DNA of 64,000 nucleotides, taken from assembly GCA_030411725.1 (NCBI GenBank), contig MU839829.1, positions 1,798,001 through 1,862,000 on the forward strand. Reading direction: 5' to 3'. This DNA comes from Echria macrotheca. Its lineage: Eukaryota; Ascomycota; Sordariomycetes; Sordariales; Schizotheciaceae. Of the stretch, positions 10,178-21,400 are shown piece by piece (position 1 is the stretch's first letter; every line of letters begins with the position of its first letter). The position numbers and the translations under genes were made by a program. The notes below the pieces were generated by a model. The model did not search any database and was not told the origin of the DNA. It worked only from the letters and a program-made list of their open reading frames with translations.

Positions 10178-12115
10178 ATGGAGCCTATTAAGAAGGCCGT
10201 GGTAATGAAAAAGATTTCAAGTCACCTTACCCGTGTGTATAACATAGTTAGGGTACATGGTTTCTGACCACCACTTCTCCCAGAATTTCATCTTGCTGCC
10301 CTGCGCGTCCAGCAGAAGAAGAACCAAGAACGCCGTGGCCGCCGCCGCCCAGCCGAAAAAGGATATCGAACAATCCTCCGAGTCGGGCTCGGATGTTATG
10401 ATCATCTATCATCATCGTCCGGGCGTACCGTGTGATTTCTTCTGTCAAAAGGTCGGTGGTGGTCCCCTCCCTCCTCATCGCTTTATCTTAACCAGTGTTT
10501 TGCTAACCTGCCTACCTTACCCACATAGTGTCTGTATGGAATCCAGAGTCTTCATCTCACCTCCTAGGTAGGCCCCAGTAAGGCTAACCGTCACGCAACA
10601 TACCTAGGGACCGCAACGACCCCCAAAACAAATACCACGGCGACGGTCCGCCCTCAGCTCCCCCGCTGCCCCCGACCTGCAGCCCCTTCCTACACGACCC
10701 ATCAAAAGTAGCCCTCTTCCGCCGCGGCCTGATCGGGTTCACCGACCGCGTCCCGTCCTTCACGCTGGCCGACATCCAGAGCGTGACGGAGGACGACGCG
10801 GACGTCTGGATCGAGAAGGCAACCGTCCCGCTGGCCGGGTCGCCGCCCGTCGAGGTCGTGTCCTGCGTGATGACGGGACTGCCGGAGAGCTGGGTCCCCG
10901 AGGTTCCGGGGCTGAAAGTCTCGTATGCTCGGTTTGAGCCGCAAAGGGGGGACATTCTGAACCGGAGCTGTATGTTTTTTTTCTTCTCCTGAACACGAAT
11001 TTTGGTGGTGGTCCCCGGCCTCTTTTCTGACATAGCCGCATACCAAAGGGTTCGACGAGGACGGTGTCCGCCGCGAGATTGTTCTCCCGCCGTATTGTCT
11101 GGCCGACCCGGGGGCCGATATGAAGGCGTGGATGAGGAGGAATGTTGAGCACTGGCCGGAGTGGGCGGCTAAGATGATGCCGTTTGATGTTTTGAATAGG
11201 CTTCTTGAGCGGGTATGTCTTTTTTTTTGTAGAACTAATCCTTGGGAGGGACAAAGAAGCAGAACTAAATGGAGCAGAAAACCCTTACTCCGCTCGCCGT
11301 CGAGGCACTGAAGAAACTGGGCGCGTTTTTGATGGCCAAGAGTCCGTATATACCTATCCTCCGAGAACTTTTTGTGTGAATAGGGGCTAATCTACCTAAC
11401 AAAGCCTGCAAAATCGGATGTGGCTATCTGGAAGATGGCAGCGCGCTTGGTATCTCCAAGGACCATGACTTTGCCATCCTCGCGGGGCGCTATCCTGGCC
11501 CACGCATGCCTGTTGCGTAAGTGTTCAGATGGGATGCGATTATTCCTTTGGTCATATCATATCTGGGCTGTCTCGGGAGTGCTGAGCTCCTGGAACCTGA
11601 GACATGGGTCTCTCCCACCCCCCCCAGAGAAGCAAAATAACTAATCCAATCGACGACCACAGGCAGAGCGATGTCATCAGCACCATGATGATGACTTTCC
11701 AGCAACGCGAGATCTGGTCTTTGTACCGCCGACTACTCGCATCCGAGGACCCGAACGACGAGGCTCCCGCCTACGTCTTCAAGGAGCTCCTTGTCTATCA
11801 TGGTGCCGTGGAGCTTCAGTCCTGCACTCGGAGGGGACACAGGACTTCTAATGTACTCCCCGTTTCTTCGTAGGATATTGATATGATACTGACGAGAGAC
11901 AGTTCCCCTTTAAAGAGCACGACATCGTCCGGGAGATGTACGAAGGCACAAAGGCTATCGCGGCGGCTTACCGCCAGAAGCCTAGGCGTACGGCGGCCAA
12001 GCTTGTCGACACGGATCCGTTGGTGGCCGAGTTGGACCGGTCGCTCCAGCATCTCCGGGTGGGTGAATGGGAGGCCCTGTCTCTGGGGGACTGCTTCCAG
12101 CGGTTGCACTCGTAG
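10178..12115 (+). CDS. Unknown fungal protein, nine exons
   Basis: I do not recognise this family. A phase-consistent model joins 10178-10201, 10248-10429, 10529-10567, 10608-10969, 11049-11212, 11278-11341, 11405-11516, 11663-11852 and 11903-12115, giving 449 residues. The coding character is plain in blocks such as ISPPRDRNDPQNKYHGDG, VALFRRGLIGFTDRVPSFTL, CKIGCGYLEDGSALGISKDHDF and FPFKEHDIVREMYEG. There is no signal peptide or membrane segment. The middle contains an Arg/Lys-rich patch (ASSRRRTKNAV) and a Pro-rich run (PPSAPPLPPT). The ends of exons 2 and 6 are the weakest calls, because the donors there (GTGTGA and GTCCGT) are atypical. Exon 1, only 24 nt, is also uncertain. Function is not inferred. 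Confidence 0.65.
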
Positions 12116-13558
12116 GTGATGTACTCACCGGCCACTTTCAACTTGCATATGCCTTCGACATCATCTCCTTCGCCCTGTCTTTTGCCCTCTTTTCTATCTT
12201 TTTTGCTCAAGTTATTAGCTACACGACAATCTCTGTAACGAGTAGAATGGCGACTTGAACTCATCTGTTCCCGCTTCTCACCTGGATTACTATTCCATTG
12301 CCGTCCGTGACGTCCGTGACGTCGTACCGTCCCGATCAGCGCCGAAGCTCGAGCGCGGGATTGACGTGCTCGGAGCCGCCGATTCTTCAGAGGCGGATCC
12401 GACAACGCCACTGCTCTCATCGGCGTCAAGGGTCCAAACCAGTTTTGCGCCCACGTACATGCAAGGGAACCTCAGACAGAAAATAGACTGTCACTGTCAA
12501 AAGAATAACTACACGTGTATAGCCAGGTGCCTATCTGCTGTAGAGTCAGCTAATCCACCGGATGACATGCTGAAGCGAGAGGCATCTGATGATTTTGTTT
12601 CTTTGCCAGCCCCGCAATCGTCAGTCAGGTACCGAACACGCTGCGTGGCTGCATGTCTTGCGGGCATGTGGCTGCGGTGGTTATTTTGATCGGTCGGCAA
12701 TCAAAAATCGCAACGGTCGTGCTGTTTTAGCGCCGCCACACCCTCTGCTGTGGTGGAGCCCTCCCTCAATTCTCAATGCGGGAAGCACGGAGCACGGAGC
12801 ACAGCCTCTCGACTCGACATGAGATGGTTCTCCGGTCTGTATGTCCATCCGTAACACATGTCGAGAAACACATTCGCAGCAGAATAAAAGATCACAGAGA
12901 TAGACGTCATGTCGCTAGGATGGGAGACAAGAAACTTGTGCAGCTGCAGACGCACAACATGGTGAACGGCGCGCTGCTTGGCCAGATATGAACCGGGAAT
13001 CCTGGCCATCTCGCATGAATTTGGACTCGAGGTAACCCGCTGACGGCTTCCCACAGTCGGGACGGTAGGACTTTGATCAAGGGTTGTTTGTTGCTGACTT
13101 TCCCGAACGGCCGATGGCCAGTTGAGAGTGGCTCTGCTGGCGAGGTGGTCCCGGGAATACGAGCTGCGATTGGATCCGGACCCCTGCTTCGTAACTATTT
13201 CCCTGGCTTTCTTTGCGACCCTCTCGTTCTTCCACTCCAGTTTCAAACCACAGCAGGACGAACGAACCACCCACACGCTGAATAACTCTCTCTGTTTCCT
13301 TATCCGTCCCACCCTTCCGCTCGTTTTTTTCCTCTCCGCGTTTTTCCTGTCCCTGCTGATTTTTCTTCGACACATCCACTCGCTTTTTGTCGATAATAAC
13401 GTTAACCTAACAACCCTCTGGCCATTCGAAGAAACTCGTGATTAAACCGGCCCTTTTGACGAATTGACTGAGATTTCGAACCACTGGCCTTTTTGGCACC
13501 CATTTACTCGACAGCACGACGACTCGCGGCCCACCGAGAATAAGAATACACGGTCACG
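12116..13558. other. Spacer before MID2-like gene
   Basis: No supportable gene is seen. The last 300 bp are pyrimidine-rich on the plus strand and are the probable promoter and leader of the cell-surface sensor gene. Confidence 0.5.
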
Positions 13559-14296
13559 ATGCGCTCGTCAAGGTTATTGAAGATGCTCATCCTAGGGCTC
13601 TCGGCCGTTGCCACAGTCGAGGCCCAGATGGGACCGAGGGTACCAGGACACGGCGACGTTGAGAGGCGACAAACAGCAGGAGGAGACACGGCCGACAGCG
13701 CCTCGAGCAGCTCATCCTCGTCAGTCCCGGCGACCAGCTCCAGCAGTTCGTCATCATCCTCCTCAACCCCGACACACAGCTCGTCCTCGTCCCGGTCTTC
13801 GTCGTCCGCCGGCGCGACGCCAACATCACCCACGCCAACCCCTACCTCCACACCGACCGGCCCGACGCCCACCCCCTCTGACTCCTCACAAACATCCGCA
13901 ACGGTCGAGACTATCACGCAGGTCGTTACGACGACAGACGGCAATGGCGTCCCCACGACCTTCACCACAGCAACAACAAGCACATCCACGCCCGGCCTCG
14001 CGGGGGGAAGCAGCAGCAACCAGCCGTCGGGCATGTCGCCGCAGACCAAGAACGTGGTGATTGGTGTTGTCGTCGGCGTCGGGGGTGCGATTATCCTGGG
14101 TGCGCTGGCGGTGGTCGCGTGGAGGATCTGGGGGCGGAAGAAGCAGGCCGAGGACAACGACGAGTTGATGACGTACCCGAGCAGCGCGGGCGAGAAGCCG
14201 GATACGAGCAATTCGATGAGTGGCAGGACGCCTTTCCAGAGTACGCTCGAGAGTTATCACGCGCCGACGCAGGTGAATACGGCGTCGAACTTTTAG
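13559..14296 (+). CDS. MID2-like cell-wall stress sensor (single-pass, Ser/Thr-rich)
   Basis: This is a 245-residue type I membrane protein without introns. Residues 1-22 form a signal peptide ending near VEAQ. Residues 45-160 are almost pure Ser/Thr/Pro with long serine runs, as in heavily O-mannosylated rod-like ectodomains. A single membrane helix lies at about 165-190 (NVVIGVVVGVGGAIILGALAVVAW), followed by the basic stop-transfer sequence RIWGRKK. A cytoplasmic tail of about 50 residues follows, with acidic and Ser/Thr residues. This is the architecture of MID2/MTL1 and WSC sensors, which feed the Rho1-Pkc1 cell-wall integrity pathway. The cysteine-rich WSC head is missing, so MID2-like is the better label. 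Architecture is seen; the signalling role is inferred. Confidence 0.75.
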   Translation: MRSSRLLKMLILGLSAVATVEAQMGPRVPGHGDVERRQTAGGDTADSASSSSSSSVPATSSSSSSSSSSTPTHSSSSSRSSSSAGATPTSPTPTPTSTPTGPTPTPSDSSQTSATVETITQVVTTTDGNGVPTTFTTATTSTSTPGLAGGSSSNQPSGMSPQTKNVVIGVVVGVGGAIILGALAVVAWRIWGRKKQAEDNDELMTYPSSAGEKPDTSNSMSGRTPFQSTLESYHAPTQVNTASNF

Positions 14297-15448
14297 TCTC
14301 TCCGGTACCCGATAAATCTGTTTTACGACCGGATACGGAGATCAGTTTAGCTGGGCAGCTATTTGAACGGCCATGACGATGATTTTTCGGACCACACCGG
14401 TTTCTTCCAGTTTTACTACCCGATGGCCATGATTTCGCGATATCACACATTCATGGAGTCGACAGGAGTTTCTAAAGAGGATGCGCATGTGTGGCTTGAT
14501 AGACGGGCTCTCATAATCACCGAACGTGGGAAGATATATGGCCTGGGAAGAAACGGAGGCTGGTTTCGGTCGATCTGATCCCGAGGTACGAAGAAGGCCA
14601 ACAAGGGGCACAAGAGCAGGGTCGATTTCTTTTGTTTTTTGCGACATTCATGTCTTTGACAGCAGAGCGGATACACACAAAACACACAACCACACAGCAG
14701 CGATACGGAAAAGGTGCATCGTTTGTGTAATAGGACAATTTTAATAATTTCATACCCCCCATTTTGTTTCTGCGGTGTTGTTGTGATTGACATTTTGGGG
14801 GGAGCAGCATGGACATTTGACAGCCGCGGTGCGAATTAACGGTGTTTTGACATTTCGTCTGAAGACTAGGTACTTGGAATGTCTATCCCGAGAATTGGGA
14901 AGAGAGGACCGAGAGTCTTCTGCAGGTATTCCGGCTATATTAATCACGTGTGCGTGCCCGAGTTTCCGCTTGATTGGAAAAGTGCCTGTGCGTAGATCTT
15001 TTCGGAGTAGTGGTGGTGGTTGCGGGCGGCTGTCTCAAGATGGTTTCAGCCGGCGGTGGTGTTCATGTGTGTGTCTCTGCGTCTGATGCAGCGACCGAGT
15101 TGAGGTGAGGGGGAGTAAACCACCACCGCTGCGTTCACTCTATTCTGACTTGATCTTTTTTCTGCATCTCTATTTTGGCGATTTTGATATTTGCCTTTCG
15201 CATCTATAATCTGTATATCTCTTTTTCTTTCTCTGTGTGTGTACATATAACATACCTCACCGCCGGCCGGCCGGGACATCGAACAAAAACAACTTATACC
15301 TACCACCCGCGAACCGTACTTCCTACCCACGAGCGCCGGACACCGCACCGCACTGCGGCACCACGATCAACACACCCAGGCACCCCTCCAGAGAGGAACA
15401 CACACACAAACATCTCCACAGGAAATAAAACAGAACAGAAAAGAGAAA
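14297..15448. other. Spacer
   Basis: No supportable gene is seen. The region contains the 3' flank of the sensor gene and an A/C-rich leader (about 15260-15448) in front of the secreted protein. Confidence 0.5.
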
Positions 15449-16294
15449 ATGAAATCACCACTCTACATAACCTTCTTCCTCTCCACCCTCTGCTCAGGCA
15501 GAGCGATCGCTTCCTCGGACTCTGGATCGGGCCCAGGAGGGGGAGTAGGACAAGAAAACTTCCTCGCAGGCGCAGAACATTTCAGGCTCCTTCCCGCATT
15601 TCTGGGACCGCGCCAGGTGCAGACGAATAATCTGCAGGCGTTCACGGGGAGCTTGGGCGGGGTGAGGGCGAGTGCTATTACTAAGAGTTCGGATCCGGGG
15701 CGGGAGTTTGAGGTTGATGGGGATACTTTTGTGAGTTTTTTATTTATTTTATATTTCTTTTTTTATGTTCTGTGTGTGTTGTTGGGTGTGTTGTTGGGTG
15801 TTGTTGAGTGTGTTGAGTGTGTTGAGTGTGTTGAGTGTGTTGAGTGTGTTGAGTGTATATGTGTTGTGTGTGTTGTTGGGTGTATTGAGTGTATATGTAT
15901 TGCGAGTGGTCGATTTTTTTTCGTCGTTGGTTTTGTAGTAGGAGTAGTAGGATGTGAGGGATGTAAGGGATAGAATTGGGAAGATGTGTGGCTAACAACG
16001 ACACCCCCAAAAACAGAGCGATTTCGAAACGGCGGCAAACAGAGCGTGCGATAACCAGTTCAACAAGTGTGCCGACGTCGCGAATAGCGGGAATGCCGGG
16101 TTCAAGGTTGGGGATTGTGATAAGCAGAATGGTAAGAGAGACACAGAAAACACAAACGGGAGGAGGAGGCTGACAGAGACACACACCATATAGTCCAGTG
16201 CAAGAGTTTCCAGCAGCAGACGCCTACCAAGGCTTTTGCGCCGCCTGTGCTGGTTAGTTCGACGGCCGAGTTTGATATCTTTTGTGATGCGTGA
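15449..16294 (+). CDS. Small secreted cysteine-containing protein, conserved in fungi
   Basis: Three exons (15449-15730, 16017-16131, 16194-16294) encode 165 residues. Residues 1-20 are a signal peptide (MKSPLYITFFLSTLCSGRAI). The mature part has a conserved core: LQAFTGSLGG, then FETAANRACDNQFNKCAD, GDCDKQN, VQCKSFQQQ and FDIFCDA. It contains five cysteines after the first intron. No enzymatic motif is visible. Such proteins occur widely in Pezizomycotina as secreted proteins of unknown function; an effector or cell-wall role would be a guess. The first intron is unusually long (286 nt) and holds a 9-bp minisatellite. Splice phases agree at both junctions. Confidence 0.8.
15803..15857. repeat. 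9-bp minisatellite TGTTGAGTG inside an intron
   Basis: About five near-perfect copies of the 9-mer lie within the first intron of the secreted-protein gene. They are flanked on both sides by related but imperfect GTGTTG-rich sequence (roughly 15770-15900). Period and copies are seen directly. Confidence 0.85.
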
Positions 16295-18456
16295 TGGGAT
16301 GTGACGATGGGGACTGGATTTGGATTTGGAAAGGGGTATTGTGGATATGGAGCGACATCTCGAGAACTTGGGAGGGCGTGTCTGGGGTTTGCGAAGAGGG
16401 CATCTTGAAGATGTTGAAGAGGACTATTTCTGGTCTGAGATGAGGATTTTGTTATTGTTCATCAGAAAACGGCTTTTGGGTTTTATTTCTGGGTTCTTGG
16501 AGTTACATAGGTAGGCAGTCAACGGTCAAGTACCGGAGTTTTGGAATAATTTGAGACTTTGTTCGATTCCCCCAAACCTGCAAGCCTGACGCCTCGGTGA
16601 CTTGATAAATAAGATGGATCTGGAAAGCTCTCGCGAGTTTCGAGAAGGAAAATGTATATTCAAGGGAGAGCGTATCGTGGACTGGACTCGGGCACTGGAA
16701 AGCACCGCTGAATTGGTTCCTGTTTCCCTGGACTGTCGACTTTCTGGAGTAAAATAACGCTCCCAGTGATCAGAAGACAGCTAGAGTTCTGGAATAGTTT
16801 GAGACCATGTTCGATTCACCGAAATCCTACCAGTGACATCGCGTGGGACTTGTGAAGATAATGCTGGATTAGGGAATAGCATCTTGCGAATTGAGGAGGG
16901 CATATTGTGCAATTCGAGGAAAACGCCTTGTATTATCTATGGGTCGACGGGAAGGCCGTTGTATTAAGGTTCTGTATTCTCTGCTTCTGGATTTAAACAA
17001 CGGTCAGGAAGACCCTGGGAGTTCGGGAACATTTCGAGATCTGTTCCAGGCGCCTGAGCCTTCAGACTGAAAGCTATGGGAGACACGGATGATACGAAGG
17101 CATCTTGCGGGTTTTAAAAGATACCTGTGAATTAAGGAGGACATGTTACGGACTACAGTTGTAGGAATGCGTTGAATAAGTTTCTGGGTTCTAGACCGAC
17201 AGTCAAAGTACCAGAGACCAGAATAGTTGGAGACCATGTTCGAGTCATCTGAACCTACAACACCAAAAACTGTGAAACCGTCGCTGCCTCGGAACCTTCC
17301 GACAATGGCAATTATCCTCTTCAATCGCCAAGTGACGTCGTCTAGATGCGGGCAGCCAACCAGCTCCGTGCGAGTGCCATGTGAGGTGTAGCTGATGAGT
17401 TGGCATCACACCTGTTTGCACACCCTCAGAGAACCAAACGCCAGCGCATCGGGTTGGACTGCCTGGCCGCCGCTGTCCCTGCAATCGCGCCCAAACAGCA
17501 GCCGTCAATACCTTACCAATCTCTGCTCTCAATGCGCTTCTGTCAACATTGCAACACTGATGCAAACTAGTACTTCAATTCAATTCAATGAAGGCGCCGA
17601 GAGCAAAGCGTCCAGGGGCATTGCTCCTCGGGTGGGGTCTGGTCCCCTTAAACACGGCAAGGGTCTAGCTTCTGCACAAGCGAAAAAAAGTCGCCCCTTT
17701 TCAGTGCGACAGACTTGCTGAATTCGATGTCTTGACGGATTGGAACACACTTCAAAGTTAGGTGCAGCTGCGTGTCTGCCTCAGCAGGTGATGGCCAGTA
17801 CCTCGACGCGGTCTGTGGCAGGTGCCCCGTTGCCCCTCGGCAGGTACCGGCCATCTGTCGAATGAGAACGAGATTGTCGCCCCGGACGTGTGGAGTGGCA
17901 GGGAAGCGTGTTCATTAAAAATCCCAAAGCGACTTAAATCGCTGGGCCAGAAAATAATTAGTTACTGGGCCCCGGCTTCCCGACAGACGCACCGAACCCT
18001 CCTCCTCCCTTACGACTTCCCTTCCCCAGCTTCACGCCCAACACCACGGCCATCCTCGCGCGTCCCTTTCATGGTGCTGCGTGTTGCCGACTCGACTTCT
18101 CCTCAAAGCGGCACACCCAGACCCGATGCGCCCGTTTTCCCAGCGCCGTTGGTTTCCCGCCTTCTCGTCGCTCCTTTAATCCTGGTACCACTTTTTTTTC
18201 CTTGATTCGATTCTGCCGAGAACGCGTCGCGCCCAGGTCCGCTCGACGACTTTTGGACTTTGCGAGAGCTCCCTTGGATTGCATTCGATCCCAAGGGAAC
18301 GGGGATTTGTTGGCGACGCGTAAACCGAAGATCGGCTGCAGACGAGTTTAGACTTCGTCTGCACTGATCTCACCTAGGTAAGCTTGACAGTCGGGCTCCG
18401 GCGCGGACCGATTCTTTTCTCGTTGTAGTGCCTGTGGCAATGTTACTCACACGCAG
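16295..18456. other. 2.2-kb spacer with repeats and uncertain 5' exon
   Basis: About half is a degenerate tandem repeat (listed separately). From about 17820 to 18456 the sequence is GC- and pyrimidine-rich and holds the promoter and leader of the large coiled-coil gene, including a probable intron beginning GTAAGC near 18377. An ATG at 18071 opens a frame that could be the first coding exon of that gene. Confidence 0.5.
16320..17290. repeat. Degenerate tandem repeat, units about 190-260 bp
   Basis: The same landmarks recur in order. A phrase like GGAATAGTTTGAGACCATG followed by TTCGATTC and then a CCGAAACCT-like stretch is found near 16535, 16795 and 17220, with a weaker version near 17015. 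Between them come recurring GCATCTTGCGAATTGAGGAGG-like and TTCTGGGTTCT-like blocks. The units have drifted far apart and no open frame spans them. Confidence 0.65.
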
Positions 18457-21400
18457 CTAGGTCTGTCGAAGACGTCGTCCCTCAAGCCGTCGTCTCCTAA
18501 AACTCCTCCTCGTGCACCCGCACAGGACGGTACCCGATCACCCCGACGCCGCTCGTCAGCCTCATCCGGTCTCTCGAGCGCTTCCACGGCCGACGGCGAG
18601 GCATCTCCCGAACTCCCGCCTCTGCCCGCACCCCGACTGCCCGAGCGGGTGCTCGGTCTTCTGAGGACCCCGCCGACTAATTCTGCAGGCGACGCGGCCA
18701 CGCAGAACGGCGACGCCACGCACTGGGGCTCGCCGTATCCCCTGCATCTCCGACAGCAGAGCGAGAGCAGTAGTGGCACGTCAGAGGAATCGCCGATTCA
18801 CCAGTTGACCCTGCAGACGCCGTTTCTTCGACCGGTGCCTCTGATCCAAGAGACACAACCCGAGCCTCCATCGTCTTCGATTAGCGCAGCCGCAGCCGTA
18901 CTCGCCAACCGTGCCCGGCGCGTAGCCCACGGCATCACCGAAGACTGGATTCGACAGCACACAGCTGGAGGCAGCGATTTGGAGAAGCGTCACTGGCTCA
19001 GCGACGGCACCGGCGATAGTGAGAACTCTTCATTGAGCGGCTCATTTTCCGGTGAGGAAGCGGCTTGGTTGGGATTCGGAGATACCCAGACGCCAAAGGC
19101 AAGCCGTCAGAATCGCGAAAATCGCAAGGTCTCTCGAGGTCGTCCCAGGAAGCAGTCTAGCAGCGAGACATTGAAAGCGCTGTTGAGGGAGGAGAACAAT
19201 CTTGCAAAAATGGCATCCTCAGACGAGAGGGTTTCGCCCGATGGCGAGCATGGACCGTCAGTCTCCTTTGCGAGGCCGAGTACTCCGACAGGAACGACGT
19301 CGAATAATGCTGTCGGAACACCAAAGGGAGAAAACGCTGCTCCCCTTACGCCGTCGAGAACGGTAAAACGCCCACCGTTGAATACGACGCCTCGCCTCAA
19401 GAAGAAGGTGCCCTGGAAGGGCAAGAATATCATGGTACTTCTACCGAGAGACGAAGAACGAGGCCAACCAGGAAAGGCACCGTTGCCTCTTAACGAATCC
19501 GCCGTAAACGGATTGCTCCGAGGCTGGGAGCAGCTCGGATACAACGTAAATGGCTTCGACCTGGCTCAACCTACCGAAGTCTTCGCTTCGCGGGAGCAGT
19601 CTATGAGCAAGGGGGCATGGCCGGATTTTGAGGACATGATCAGGGAGCGGAAACAGGGGGGCTGGAAAGTTTTGCTTCCCGATTTGAATAGTAAGTCGAA
19701 TCTCTCCTTCATGAGAAACAGCACTGACAATACCAGAATGGAAGGAGTATGTTACCGAGCTACAGGAAGCCAAGCTTAGAGCGCTTGGTGTGTCTTTCGG
19801 AGACGATGATCCTCCGGCGCCGTCTATCTCGCCCGCATCTACGATGAGCCGACAGGCTTCGGTGACGCATTACCCGCCGCTCCCCTTCTCGCCGCCGATT
19901 CCGACGTCGTCTGCTTCGAGCGCGCAGGCCATTACAGGATTCCCGTTTCCTCCCCCGTTTTCCGCTGCCGGCAGCCCTGCGATTCCAACCAGCGCCTCGC
20001 CGGCATCTTTCATCGGCAAATTCAACCCACGGGCATCCATCTCTATTCCATCGCCTCATGCCTGGTCGCCTCAGATGATGCTGCCCCCTGGGCATCGCGC
20101 TGGCTCACCATCGCTCGCTAACCTCGCCGCGATGATGTCGCCAGTTTCTCCGTTCTCTGCGGACGGCATGGGTGGGCCCATGGGACATCAACGACACCAG
20201 TCGCTGCAGTTTCCAGTTCTGCAGCATCAGTTCCATGCTCCGGCACGGGCCTCGCCGCGACTCCAAGATCTTAGGGAGGTCGAGGAGGAACCTCCGGCAA
20301 AGAGTCCGTCCAAGACACCAGAGCCCAACTTCATCCGTCACAACCCTAGCGACAGTCTCCAGAAAGAGATCGAGGAGGCTGAATACGAGCTGGAGGAGGC
20401 CGAATACCATCTGGAAGAGCAAATGCGATCACAGCTTGACAACGACCAGGACTACAGCCCGCACAACGGAAACGACACGACCCTTCCGATGTCGTCTGCG
20501 CCGCTGCATACGAGGGATGCATCCGTTCAGTTTGCACCTCAACCTCCCCGCTTTGGTGGGGATGCCAATGGTCTTGTCTTGCACCATCCCCGGCCTCATA
20601 GTAGAGGGCATTCGCTATCCCAGAAGTATTTCACCGAGGACGATGTCGGCCAAGGGGGCTTCAGACCTACTTTGCAAGGTCTCAATACCCATCCTGGCGA
20701 GGACTCTGAAATCGAAACGAACCCCAGCAACCTGGGAACGCCGATCCAGGCATTCGACTTCTCGAAGCTGCATCAGCGGTCATTTTCGACCGCGAGCAAT
20801 CCCTGGACTGACAATGAATCCGGGCAGTCGGCTGGCGGCTCCCACCAGCGTCGTATCAGCCACGGCAGCAAGCCTTCACTTTCTAAGCTCAATGTGGAGG
20901 CGCCCGAGTTCAAGTTCAACCCAACAAGCACGTTCAAGCCTGGGCAGTTTATCTTCTCGAACAACAACTTCCAGCCGCAACCGGCCGTCTTCAACGCTGG
21001 CGTCGGCTCTGCCAACTCCAGCCAGTTCAGCTTCCCGACGACCGCAACCTCCTCCAAGATCAACCCGGCCGCTTCCGTCTTCTCGCCACGCCATAGCGAA
21101 TTCAGCTTCTCAAGCTCGGGCCCCAAGTTCCGACCCGATGCCCCGGCGTTCACTCCCCATTCGCTATCAAACTCGATTACCAGCCCTATTATGTCGGGTG
21201 CTGAGAGCGGTAGCAACAGGGGTAGCTCGATCTTTGGCAACATTGATTTGTCCAATGCCGATATGACCAAAGCGAGCAAGAAGTCCAAGGCGATTCCGAT
21301 TGTTCGACCGAGTAGCAGAGAGTCGCAGCATGATGGAGTCAAGGACGGACCGGACGGTCGTCTCGCCGATGAATCTCGTGTCAAGCGGGTCCGCGCGACC

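Noticed and set aside
16560..16610. tRNA gene suggested by GTTCGATTC
   Set aside because: No acceptor stem, anticodon arm or A box could be paired around it; kept only as a repeat feature.
17822..18205. 127-codon frame before the coiled-coil gene as an independent gene
   Set aside because: Only its last part, from ATG 18071, might be used, and then as first exon of the large gene. No independent coding signal.
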